A stretch of 34,146 bases of DNA from UMGS1889 sp964540575 (GTDB taxonomy: Bacteria; Bacillota; Clostridia; Oscillospirales; Ruminococcaceae): assembly GCA_964540575.1 (NCBI GenBank), contig CAZINI010000032.1:1-34146 (forward strand), read 5' to 3'. A program made the position numbers and the translations under genes. This document shows positions 16,014 to 23,263 of this stretch, one piece after another (within the stretch, counting starts at the first letter, position 1; the number at the start of each line of letters is the position of its first letter). The notes under the pieces are model-generated. The model ran no database searches and had not been told where the DNA came from. It saw nothing but the letters and a program-made list of their open reading frames with translations.

Positions 16014-16373
16014 ATGCAAATATTGTCAGAACGACTAAAAAAGCTGCGTGAAGATCTTGGCATTTCACAAGCAAAGCTTGCGAATGAAATTGGGGTAACA
16101 CAGGCAAGCGTAAACCGCTATGAAACGGACAAAACCACTCCTACGGCAGAAACGCTGCTGTGGTATGCGGACAGATTTGATGTGTCCCTTGACTACATTT
16201 TCGGACGCACTGATGAACCGCAGGGCAAGCTGTACAGCTATCAGCCGAAGCCTGCGGCAAGTTCCGAAATGCGGGAATTTGTCGAAATGTGCTTTGACCC
16301 TAAGTCACCAATGAATGAGCAGCTAAAACAGACGCTAATAAAAATGCTTGAGGAGAGCAGAAAGGATAAATAA
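16014..16373 (+). CDS. XRE-family transcriptional regulator (119 aa)
   Basis: ATG 16014 has GAGGTG five nucleotides upstream. Residues 7-61 form a standard HTH_3 domain (LKKLREDLGISQAKLANEIG, then VTQASVNRYE recognition helix) followed by the DRFDVSLDYIFGRTDEP linker typical of Cro/cI-like repressors of Firmicutes elements. The C-terminus (about residues 83-115) is helical and may dimerise. The stop codon overlaps the recombinase start by one base (TAATG), so both proteins are made from one transcript. The dyad over the promoter suggests that it represses itself and the recombinase. A phage- or island-type maintenance regulator is the likely role. Confidence 0.93.
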   Translation: MQILSERLKKLREDLGISQAKLANEIGVTQASVNRYETDKTTPTAETLLWYADRFDVSLDYIFGRTDEPQGKLYSYQPKPAASSEMREFVEMCFDPKSPMNEQLKQTLIKMLEESRKDK

Positions 16374-17869
16374 TGAATGCAGTGATATACGCAAGATATT
16401 CAAGCGACAATCAGCGTGAAGAATCAATAGAGGGACAGATAAGAGAATGTCTTGCCTTTGCCGCGCGCAAGGGATATACTGTCATACGAAATTACATTGA
16501 CAGGGCAATATCGGGGAAAAGAGCAGATAACCGTCCCGATTTTCAGCAGATGATAACCGACAGCACAAAAGGCGAATTTGATGTCATTATCGTATGGAAA
16601 ATAGACCGATTTTCACGTGATAAATATGACAGTGCAAAATATAAATATCTTCTGAACAAGAACGGTGTCAGTGTAATTTCAGCTACCGAACCTATTGATG
16701 ACACCCCCGAGGGAAAGCTGATGGAGTCCATATTTGAGGGATTTTCCGAATACTACATCAGAGATCTGGCTCAAAAGACAAGCCGAGGTATGACCGAAAA
16801 TACTCTCAAAGGAAAATTTAACGGCGGTACGGTAACCTTCGGATATTTGATCGACGATGAAAAGCGGTTTGCCAAGGATCCTGCTGCTGCGCCTATTGTT
16901 GAGGACATTTTCAAACGATACGCAAACGGAGAACCCATAAGAAGCATCGTTGATTCTCTTAACAGCAAGGGCGTGCGAAATAACGGAAGGAAGCTTACAT
17001 ACCATTTCATCAATTGGATGCTGAAAAACCGCCGATATCTTGGTGAGTACACTTTTAAGGACACTTTGAACAGTGAAGCTATCCCGCCGCTGGTTACGCA
17101 GGAAATCTTTGAGAAGTGTCAGAAAAGATTATCGGAAAACAGGCATAAGGCTGCAAGCTTCAAAGCAGTTGAGGAAAAATATCTGCTTACAGGCAAGATT
17201 TTCTGCGGCTGCTGCGGAGATACTATGTCAGGAATAAGCGGAACGGGGAGAAATGAAATATACCGTTACTATCAATGTATGTCCTCAAAAAAGCATCGAT
17301 GCGGTATGAAAGCAGTGCGCAAGGAAGTTATTGAAACCGCCGTGCTATCTCTTACAATGAAAATGTTTAAGGATAAAAAGCTGATAAAGCGTATATCCGA
17401 CACCTGTTATAAAATGCAGAATACCGAAAGCTCCGAACTTCCTGCACTTAAAAAGCGATTGAGGGAGAACAAAAAAGAGATCGACAATGTGATGAAAGCC
17501 GTTAAGTCAGGCGTTATCACAAAGTCGACCAAAGCTGCACTTGAAAAGCTTGAGCAGGAACAGGATGAGCTTGAAGCAGCTATTTCGCTTGAGAAAATCA
17601 AGCGTCCAATCATCAGCCGTGAGCAGATTGAAGCGTGGATAATGAGGTTCGCAAGCACAGATTTGTCAAGCAGTGAACAGAAACAGAAGCTTGTGGATAT
17701 TTTTGTCAACAGCGTTTTTGTTTATGAGGACAAGGTGGTCGTGTTCCTTAACTTTAAGGACGGCGAAAGGTGCGTTCGTTTTGATGATGTTCGTGAGAAA
17801 ATAAAAAAGTCGAACACTTGTGATAAGTGTTCGACTTCGTTTAGTGCTGGTGACCCGTACGGGAATTGA
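16373..17869 (+). CDS. Large serine recombinase (498 aa)
   Basis: AAAGGA lies seven nucleotides before ATG 16373. The N-terminal resolvase domain has ARYSSDNQREESIEGQIREC with R8 and the presumed catalytic S10, then WKIDRFSRD (75-83). A recombinase domain follows (about 155-260), then a zinc ribbon with C278-x2-C281 and C302/C310, and a coiled coil (about 345-410). Such enzymes integrate and excise phages and islands between attP and attB without extensive homology. The last 20 residues are odd: codons 479-489 run through the tRNA operon terminator and the final seven through the tRNA-Glu gene. The coding end thus seems to have been joined to chromosomal sequence at integration; the original C-terminus may have been different. 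Confidence 0.93.
   Translation: MNAVIYARYSSDNQREESIEGQIRECLAFAARKGYTVIRNYIDRAISGKRADNRPDFQQMITDSTKGEFDVIIVWKIDRFSRDKYDSAKYKYLLNKNGVSVISATEPIDDTPEGKLMESIFEGFSEYYIRDLAQKTSRGMTENTLKGKFNGGTVTFGYLIDDEKRFAKDPAAAPIVEDIFKRYANGEPIRSIVDSLNSKGVRNNGRKLTYHFINWMLKNRRYLGEYTFKDTLNSEAIPPLVTQEIFEKCQKRLSENRHKAASFKAVEEKYLLTGKIFCGCCGDTMSGISGTGRNEIYRYYQCMSSKKHRCGMKAVRKEVIETAVLSLTMKMFKDKKLIKRISDTCYKMQNTESSELPALKKRLRENKKEIDNVMKAVKSGVITKSTKAALEKLEQEQDELEAAISLEKIKRPIISREQIEAWIMRFASTDLSSSEQKQKLVDIFVNSVFVYEDKVVVFLNFKDGERCVRFDDVREKIKKSNTCDKCSTSFSAGDPYGN
17801..17837 (-). terminator. Strong terminator of the tRNA-Met/tRNA-Glu operon
   Basis: A 13-bp perfect stem (AAGTCGAACACTT 17807-17819 with AAGTGTTCGACTT 17825-17837), loop of five, is followed on the minus strand by TTTTTTATTTT. 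It also lies within the recombinase coding sequence. Confidence 0.9.
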
Positions 17870-17922
17870 ACCCATGATTACGCCGTGAAAGGGCGTCGTC
17901 TTAACCTCTTGACCAACGGGCC
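17848..17922 (-). tRNA. tRNA-Glu (TTC)
   Basis: On the minus strand the acceptor GGCCCGT pairs with ACGGGTC, followed by A73 and an encoded CCA. The anticodon arm ACGCC-CTTTCAC-GGCGT gives anticodon TTC. The T-arm ATGGG-TTCAATT-CCCGT is normal. The 3' end overlaps the last 22 bases of the convergent recombinase gene, which marks a likely integration site. Confidence 0.96.
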
Positions 17923-17943
17923 AAAAAGGGGGATATATCCCCC
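17923..17943 (-). terminator. Terminator-like hairpin between the two tRNA genes
   Basis: A perfect palindrome GGGGGATATATCCCCC (17928-17943) is followed on the minus strand by TTTTT just before tRNA-Glu. It may cause partial termination after tRNA-Met or guide processing. Confidence 0.5.
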
Positions 17944-17951
17944 AACAGCGT

Positions 17952-18028
17952 TGGTAGCGGCAACTGGATTTGAACCAGTGACACCCTGGGTATGAACCAA
18001 GTGCTCTAGCCAACTGAGCTATGCCGCC
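17952..18028 (-). tRNA. tRNA-Met (CAT), elongator type
   Basis: Acceptor GGCGGCA pairs with TGCCGCT (one G-U pair), with A73 and encoded CCA. The D-arm is GCTC-AGTTGGCTA-GAGC. The anticodon arm CTTGG-TTCATAC-CCAGG gives CAT. The anticodon stem lacks the three G-C pairs of initiator tRNA, and the TTCATAC loop is usual for elongator Met; tRNA-Ile2 with modified CAT is less likely. Confidence 0.93.
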
Positions 18029-18042
18029 GTGCAACAGTAACA

Positions 18043-18071
18043 ATTATACCCCAAATCTCGCAAAATGTCAA
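18043..18071 (-). promoter_or_regulatory. Perfect sigma-A promoter of the tRNA operon
   Basis: TTGACA (18071-18066) and TATAAT (18048-18043) with a 17-nt spacer on the minus strand, about 15 nt before tRNA-Met. Confidence 0.92.
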
Positions 18072-18301
18072 GTGTTTTCGGCAAAAAAGTCATTTTTGGC
18101 GATAGATACAATATATCAGTTATTTTTATTCGTCATATTAGGCAATTCTAACAAACGACTTAAATTTAACAATAAACATAACTATTTTACATTATCTGAC
18201 AAAGTAAAATATAAATTATTAAATCCTAAAATATCCATAATTATTATTATTTTAATAACGAAATGGTGTGCAAAAATCGCAACGGTGTAAAGTAGTACGC
18301 C

Positions 18302-19741
18302 TTAACATATCGAAATACCGCTTTCAGCAAGAAATTCGACAGTTTTCCGATAAGGCAAATATCTTATGCGATGGGACCTGCCGTTTTCCGCAGCAGTCCT
18401 AACGATGACATCACAAGTACCGTTCGCCATCTGAAAGACCGTGCGGCGAATTCGTACGGAAGCAATTCTCTCCTCAGGAACGGTGACAGTGTGCAGCTTG
18501 AACCATTTCCCATAACGCAGTGTGAAATGTCCGTCTGCATAACCTATTCCCGAAAAGGAGAACGCCACACTCTCGGCAATAAGCAGCCACGCAACGGGTA
18601 TCAGCACCATGATCGAGGTAAATCTCAGAAGCTCCCGAAACTCAGCAAAAAATACCAGCCCAACAAGATCGACGACCAGCGAAGCAAGTACCATCAATAT
18701 CCCGCCCGAGAGATAAACGAACACCGCCTTCAGCCCCGGCTCCACCGCATTTTCCGAAACCGTAAATCCCGGCAGCAGCATACGCAGCGAAGCAGCCGCC
18801 TCCTTGTCGGTAGTGATCGGCACAAACACAGGTATTTCCTGCTTTCGCTTTCCGTACCCCGAACAACTCACCTGAATCGACCGCACCTTGAACAGCCGCA
18901 TCAGAACGCTCTGACTAAAATCGGCGTAATTTATCTTCCCGATATTTATTCTATATATAAAGTGCGAGAAAAACCCGTTTTCAACAGTCACCGCTTTGCC
19001 CTGCCGATAAATCTTGAACCCGATATGCCTGAGGATATTCGAGATAAAGGAAAACAGCCAGCCCGAGATGACCACCAATCCCAACCCGATAGCGGCAGGC
19101 GGTGCAGCGATAGCGATTTTCGACGAAACGTCATTCACAACATTGACCAGTTCCTGTTCGATCGACTGACCGAAAAGTCGTCCGCCTTGAATTAGCAAAG
19201 TTGCAATATATGCAGTCCCCGAAGTAGCAGAAGAAAATAGAAATGAAAAAATAAGCAAATTCCATTTTGAAGGATAATAGAAAAGTTTTGTCCCGACTTG
19301 TCTATCTGTTAATTTCTGTATTAAATATTGCGTTTCTTTTTCTGATAAAATCATTTTTAAATCGGCATTTTTTTCTTTTAATCCGCCAAAACTGCTGTCT
19401 GTTTCAATATAAATGTCCGCTGCTTTTAACGGCCTTTTAAAAAAGGAAAATTGAAAAGTCGCCGAGCTAATAACAGAAAATGGAATTTCATATTGGTATT
19501 TTGCAATTATTCCGCCCTTAAAAACGATGGAATTCTCCTTTATTTCATAGGTCATATACCGCCAACGCAGGTAAGCCAGCAGCAATATCGCCAGAAGCGT
19601 CAAAATATCAATGTACGCACCCTCCAGCCAGTGCCGCCAGTCAAACCGCAGATTTATCAAACCTCTGACCAGCGGTATCAGCAGCAGCCAAAAGTTTTTT
19701 ACCGTCAGGCTGAGTATTTTTATAGGATGTTGCCGCTTCAT
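18302..19741 (-). CDS. ydbT: YdbT-like membrane protein with bacterial PH (bPH2) domains (479 aa)
   Basis: ATG 19741 is chosen because AAAGGAGA lies six nucleotides upstream. The product is a multi-pass membrane protein: helices near residues 20-35, 45-65, 165-190, 205-235 and a pair at about 345-400, separated by beta-rich bPH2 modules (YEIKENSIVFKGGIIAKYQY; IYRQGKAVTVENGFFSHFIY; TLRYGKWFKLHTVTVPEERI). Size and three-module layout match B. subtilis YdbT (about 490 aa), which acts with YdbS in resistance to antibacterial peptides. The ydbS-like gene lies upstream on the same strand, 206 bp away, wider than usual. The specific function here is inferred from the family only. Confidence 0.85.
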   Translation of the reverse strand: MKRQHPIKILSLTVKNFWLLLIPLVRGLINLRFDWRHWLEGAYIDILTLLAILLLAYLRWRYMTYEIKENSIVFKGGIIAKYQYEIPFSVISSATFQFSFFKRPLKAADIYIETDSSFGGLKEKNADLKMILSEKETQYLIQKLTDRQVGTKLFYYPSKWNLLIFSFLFSSATSGTAYIATLLIQGGRLFGQSIEQELVNVVNDVSSKIAIAAPPAAIGLGLVVISGWLFSFISNILRHIGFKIYRQGKAVTVENGFFSHFIYRINIGKINYADFSQSVLMRLFKVRSIQVSCSGYGKRKQEIPVFVPITTDKEAAASLRMLLPGFTVSENAVEPGLKAVFVYLSGGILMVLASLVVDLVGLVFFAEFRELLRFTSIMVLIPVAWLLIAESVAFSFSGIGYADGHFTLRYGKWFKLHTVTVPEERIASVRIRRTVFQMANGTCDVIVRTAAENGRSHRIRYLPYRKTVEFLAESGISIC

Positions 19742-19819
19742 TTCGCTCTCCTTTCTATACAATTAGTATTATTATAACTATATTATACTTATTTTTGAAA
19801 TTTTATTTTGAGAAAACCG

Positions 19820-19900
19820 TCAGTTTTGTCTGTTCATCAGCCTTTTGTTACCTCTGTAAAATAGTATCAACCCTCCCCATAAAGTAAAATTATCTGCCAT
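19820..19900 (-). CDS. Possible 26-aa small protein between ydbS and ydbT
   Basis: ATG 19900 has CCGGAG six nucleotides upstream and reads MADNFTLWGGLILFYRGNKR plus six residues to TGA at 19820. A short hydrophobic centre and basic end would suit a small membrane peptide. There is no independent support beyond the ribosome binding site. Confidence 0.25.
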   Translation of the reverse strand: MADNFTLWGGLILFYRGNKRLMNRQN

Positions 19901-19947
19901 CGTTTTCTCCGGAATAGTTTGCGTTATTCCATTTTCGCACCGCAGGT

Positions 19948-20406
19948 TCAGGAATTTCCGACAATTTCCCGCTGTATCTTCGAGTATATTTCCAAAGCAT
20001 CGCTGTAAGAAAGAAACGGCATTATAGCAAAACCGCCAAGGAAGTTCAACGTAACAAAATTCATCCCCGTATATCGGGAAAACGGCGTAGTTACGAGAAC
20101 AATGTGCTGTATGGAAGCTATCCTCACCAGCTGACAACTCTTTATAAAGAACCCCGAACATATGGCAGCCGTTTCCCCCGAAACACAGTAAGAAACGCTT
20201 TTATACCATATCGGCAGAATAATCAGAGCACCCACCGCATAAATTGAAGCAATAACAACAATGGTTATCTTCGCTGCCAGCATAAACCGTTCAAAAAGGA
20301 AATAGTAGACCGCTCCGATAAGCAGAACCGTCACTATCAGCAAAAGAAAACGCATTAAATTCATCGAATTTCTGTCCGCATAGTATTTTTTCAATTTATA
20401 AATCAC
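19948..20406 (-). CDS. ydbS: YdbS-like membrane protein with bacterial PH domain (152 aa)
   Basis: Two N-terminal membrane helices (FLLLIVTVLLIGAVYYFLF and ITIVVIASIYAVGALIILPI) are followed by a bPH2 module (WYKSVSYCVSGETAAICSGF ... LVRIASIQHIVLVTTPFSRY). The length is close to YdbS of B. subtilis (about 159 aa), which pairs with YdbT. The start is uncertain: GTG 20406 directly abuts GGGA without proper spacing; TTG 20394, eleven nucleotides behind GGGAG, is an alternative. It is divergent from the AGCS gene. Confidence 0.8.
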   Translation of the reverse strand: MIYKLKKYYADRNSMNLMRFLLLIVTVLLIGAVYYFLFERFMLAAKITIVVIASIYAVGALIILPIWYKSVSYCVSGETAAICSGFFIKSCQLVRIASIQHIVLVTTPFSRYTGMNFVTLNFLGGFAIMPFLSYSDALEIYSKIQREIVGNS

Positions 20407-20445
20407 TCCCGAAGATCATTGTCGAAAAAGAAAAATGGAAATATA

Positions 20446-20471
20446 AAAAGGAAATGAGCATTTCTTTTTTT
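20446..20471. terminator. AT-rich hairpin in the divergent ydbS/AGCS spacer
   Basis: GAAATG (20451-20456) and CATTTC (20459-20464) pair and the stem extends through A/T and one G-U pair, with seven T on the plus side. It could attenuate the AGCS transcript. The stem is AT-rich and so only moderately convincing. Confidence 0.35.
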
Positions 20472-20578
20472 ATTGAAAAATGGAAATGACCTTGTCGAAA
20501 ATAGAAAAATCAGCTCCAAATTTCCACTAAAATAGAAATATGTAGAAATCATTAACATATCGGTGATGAGGTGAAAAC

Positions 20579-21973
20579 TTGCAGATTTCTGTCATAGCAG
20601 AGAAAATTTCCTCACTTGTCTGGGGAAAGGGAACACTTTTGCTTATCTTGGGAACGGGAATTTTCCTGACTATCCGTCTGAAATTCTTTCAGCTGCGAAA
20701 ATTCCCCGAAATATTGCAAAAAACGATAATTTCCCTGTTCAAGCCCTGCAAAAAATCGGAAGATAGTGCAAAATCCACACAATTTCAAGCAATTTCCGCC
20801 GCTTTGGCTGCATCTATGGGAACGGGGAATATTGTCGGGGTCGCTTCGGCACTTGCTGTCGGAGGACCGGGAGCTGTCTTTTGGATGTGGATCTCTGCAA
20901 TTTTTGGAATGGCAGCGTCTTATGCAGAGAATTATCTTGGCTTATACTATTATAATCTGCTGGAAAAGCGAAAAAAGTCGGTTTCTGAAATAGAAAAATC
21001 AATATTAAACAAGAAATTGGAAATTGGCGGGGCTTTCCTTTATTTTGAGTACGGTTTACGCTCCGAAAAATCGGCAATTTTCTTTGCTTTAGTCTGCACT
21101 TTTGCATCATTTGGCATAGGAAATCTCACACAAGCAAGCTCTCTGGCAAATGCTGCTGCCTATTTTTCCGTCACCCCGGCAGTCAGCGGAGCGATTTTTG
21201 CATTGACAATTGCAATTATTGCGTTTATGGGAAGCGGTGCGATACTCCGTGTTACTGAGCGAATTTTGCCGTTTATCACTATTTTTTACATATTCGGGGC
21301 GATTTATCTGCTTATAACCAACATTTTTGCACTTCCGAGCTGCCTTCTGAACATAGTAAAGTCCGCTTTTGGCATAGATCAGGCGGTCGGCGGGATCTGC
21401 GGTGCAATTATTAAGCGTTCGCTGACCTGTGGACTGCAAAAAGGAGTGTTTTCAAATGAAGCGGGAATGGGCAGCAGCGTTTTCGCCCACACCTCGGGAC
21501 CCTGCAAGGACCCCGTCACTATGGGCTGCTGGGGAATTTTTGAGGTTTTCCTGGACACCATCGTCTGCTGCACCCTGACTGCTGCGGCGATCCTGGTCAC
21601 AAATTCGCCCATTGACCCCGAAAATCCCACCCAAACGGTAATTTCTGCGTTTGAAACGGGGCTGGGAAGCTTCGCAGCACCGTTTGTTGCAATTTCCATT
21701 GGGGTTTTTGCATTTGCCACCCTGCTCAGCTGGAATTATTACGGCGAAAAATCCGTACGCCGCCTTTTCCTTTCGTCCGAAAAATCGACGAGTGCGGCGT
21801 TGACGGTCTATCGGATTTTATACGCCGCCGCTGTTTTCATTGGCTGCACCTCTCTGCCAAATATCGCCTGGACTGCTGCCGACATTCTCAATGGCATTCA
21901 GTGCATTCCAAATCTGGCAGCGATACTTCTTTTGAGCGGACACGTCACTGCAGATCTGCCTGATGAAAAGTGA
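20579..21973 (+). CDS. Alanine/glycine:cation symporter, AGCS family (464 aa)
   Basis: TTG 20579 follows GAGGTG at five nucleotides; there is no suitable ATG. The protein has about ten membrane helices and carries AGCS signatures: AASMGTGNIVGVASALAVGG and GPGAVFWMWISAIFGMAASY near residues 78-120, SFGIGNLTQASSLA (about 178-192), and GVFSNEAGMGSS.AHTSG (about 295-312). AGCS carriers take up alanine or glycine with Na+ or H+. At 464 aa it has normal length. It is the only plus-strand gene of the core part, apparently monocistronic, with no clear terminator immediately after it. Confidence 0.95.
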   Translation: MQISVIAEKISSLVWGKGTLLLILGTGIFLTIRLKFFQLRKFPEILQKTIISLFKPCKKSEDSAKSTQFQAISAALAASMGTGNIVGVASALAVGGPGAVFWMWISAIFGMAASYAENYLGLYYYNLLEKRKKSVSEIEKSILNKKLEIGGAFLYFEYGLRSEKSAIFFALVCTFASFGIGNLTQASSLANAAAYFSVTPAVSGAIFALTIAIIAFMGSGAILRVTERILPFITIFYIFGAIYLLITNIFALPSCLLNIVKSAFGIDQAVGGICGAIIKRSLTCGLQKGVFSNEAGMGSSVFAHTSGPCKDPVTMGCWGIFEVFLDTIVCCTLTAAAILVTNSPIDPENPTQTVISAFETGLGSFAAPFVAISIGVFAFATLLSWNYYGEKSVRRLFLSSEKSTSAALTVYRILYAAAVFIGCTSLPNIAWTAADILNGIQCIPNLAAILLLSGHVTADLPDEK

Positions 21974-23206
21974 ATTTTCAATTCTTATCCCAATATAAAT
22001 TTACTATTTGTATTATCACATTATAAAAATACAAATAGTGCTATAAATACGCCAATTTATCGGTTCAATGGCAAATTGCTTGCAAAAGCTTCTCCATTCC
22101 GTAAAATAGAAAACGCATTGCTCAACGCTTTTATAATAGTATAGCACATTTTTCAAGTAACTGCAAGGTCTATCTATGATACTATATGTATACTTTATAA
22201 TATGACTACTAATTGTATTATATCGGTAATCTTTATAAGCACATATCGTATATTTTATGATAATAATACTATTTGTATTTGGATTTTTATGCTATTTCAA
22301 CTTGACTTTCAACAAAATAGCGTAAAATGTTGAAAACCGAGTTGAAACCGCTTTACAAAGAGGAATATTTATCCTATGCGTAAATTTTACAATGGTTTAT
22401 ACTTTACGAAAGTTGAAGAAAAAACATTGATTTTACGTCGAAACAACTGTTTTTCAGGCGGATACTGCCGCAAAAAATCCCTGTTTTAGGTGGGTTGATA
22501 AGATCGAGTTCGGTTACGTTAATTTGTTTCAACAGTTTCAACCTTTCGATTGTTGAAACTGAGTACAGTAAAAACTATTTCAACAGCAGCGAAATTTTGG
22601 CTGTTTTGGTACTCAACAAATTGTATTATTTCAAATAAAACTACACTCAGTAAACTATTGAAACGGCTTTTTTCGTAAAATTCAGCACTGCTTATACCAA
22701 AAGTTTTCAACAGTATCTTGAAAGTCAAGTTGAAAACAGGGCATTTTTCGGTGAAAACTTTTTGTATAAAGGCAGAAAAGTTGAAACTTTTAGTTGTATT
22801 TTTTTATTAATCTACTAAAAGTATTACAATTCATTCCAATTTGTATATTTATAAAATCTATTACTAATAGTAATAGATAATTTCAAACGTTTTAGCAGAA
22901 CAATTCTTCCATGTTTTCAACAGCGGTTTCTGCTTCTCGGAGATGCTGCAAATTGCTGTATCGAAAGCTTTTCGGTTGAACTCAAACAATACTATAAAAC
23001 AGAATTTGTTTCAAGCGAAAGACAAACACGCAAAGTGTTTAGTCGAGATGGGGTTTCCTAAATGCACTATCCGTCCGGCGGCAATAGGGCAGCTGTGGTT
23101 TTAGCAAAGCAGGATAATCTTGCAATGCCGGAGCTGACACTAAAGTATATTAATAGAAATTAAATATAATTGTATATATAAAACAGAAATATAAAGTCAT
23201 AATTTA
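21974..23206. other. Gene-free spacer with TTTCAAC heptamers
   Basis: No convincing gene is found. A 10-bp inverted repeat (ACTATTTGTA 22003-22012, TACAAATAGT 22030-22039) follows the AGCS gene. Between 22295 and 22921 are twelve exact copies of TTTCAAC in either orientation. A 33-codon frame at 23062-23163 (MHYPSGGNRAAVVLAKQDNL...) has no ribosome binding site and is probably a gene remnant. Confidence 0.6.
22295..22921. repeat. Cluster of twelve TTTCAAC/GTTGAAA heptamers
   Basis: Plus-orientation copies start at 22295, 22307, 22527, 22536, 22578, 22705 and 22915; reverse copies (GTTGAAA) start at 22329, 22341, 22552, 22729 and 22780. Several near-matches lie between them. Many copies are followed by AG or preceded by GT, giving words like GTTTCAACAG. 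Confidence 0.7.
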
Positions 23207-23237
23207 GAAAAACGCCCCGAGCATAGCCCGAGGCGTT
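23207..23237 (-). terminator. Rho-independent terminator of guaB
   Basis: A 12-bp stem with two wobble pairs (AACGCCTCGGGC with GCTCGGGGCGTT, 23211-23237) is followed by TTTTTC on the minus strand, 27 bp after the guaB stop codon. Confidence 0.92.
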
Positions 23238-23263
23238 TGTTATCTATGCAATTTTTGCATTTA

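Noticed and set aside
17952..18028. Initiator tRNA-fMet or tRNA-Ile2 (CAT)
   Set aside because: There is no C1:A72-type mismatch and no three G-C pairs in the anticodon stem, and the loop TTCATAC fits elongator Met.
18371..19195. 274-codon open frame on the plus strand
   Set aside because: It is antisense to ydbT, has no ribosome binding site, and its composition (many Arg, Gln, His, Ser) is typical of a shadow frame.
22519..22728. 69-codon minus-strand frame
   Set aside because: It lies in the TTTCAAC cluster, lacks a ribosome binding site and its repetitive residues derive from the heptamers.
22295..22921. DnaA-box cluster (oriC)
   Set aside because: The repeated word TTTCAAC does not resemble TTATCCACA, and no dnaA or dnaN gene is adjacent.
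23062..23163. 33-codon frame MHYPSGGNRAAVVLAKQDNL...
   Set aside because: The peptide looks protein-like but has no ribosome binding site and no family; at most a remnant of a lost gene.
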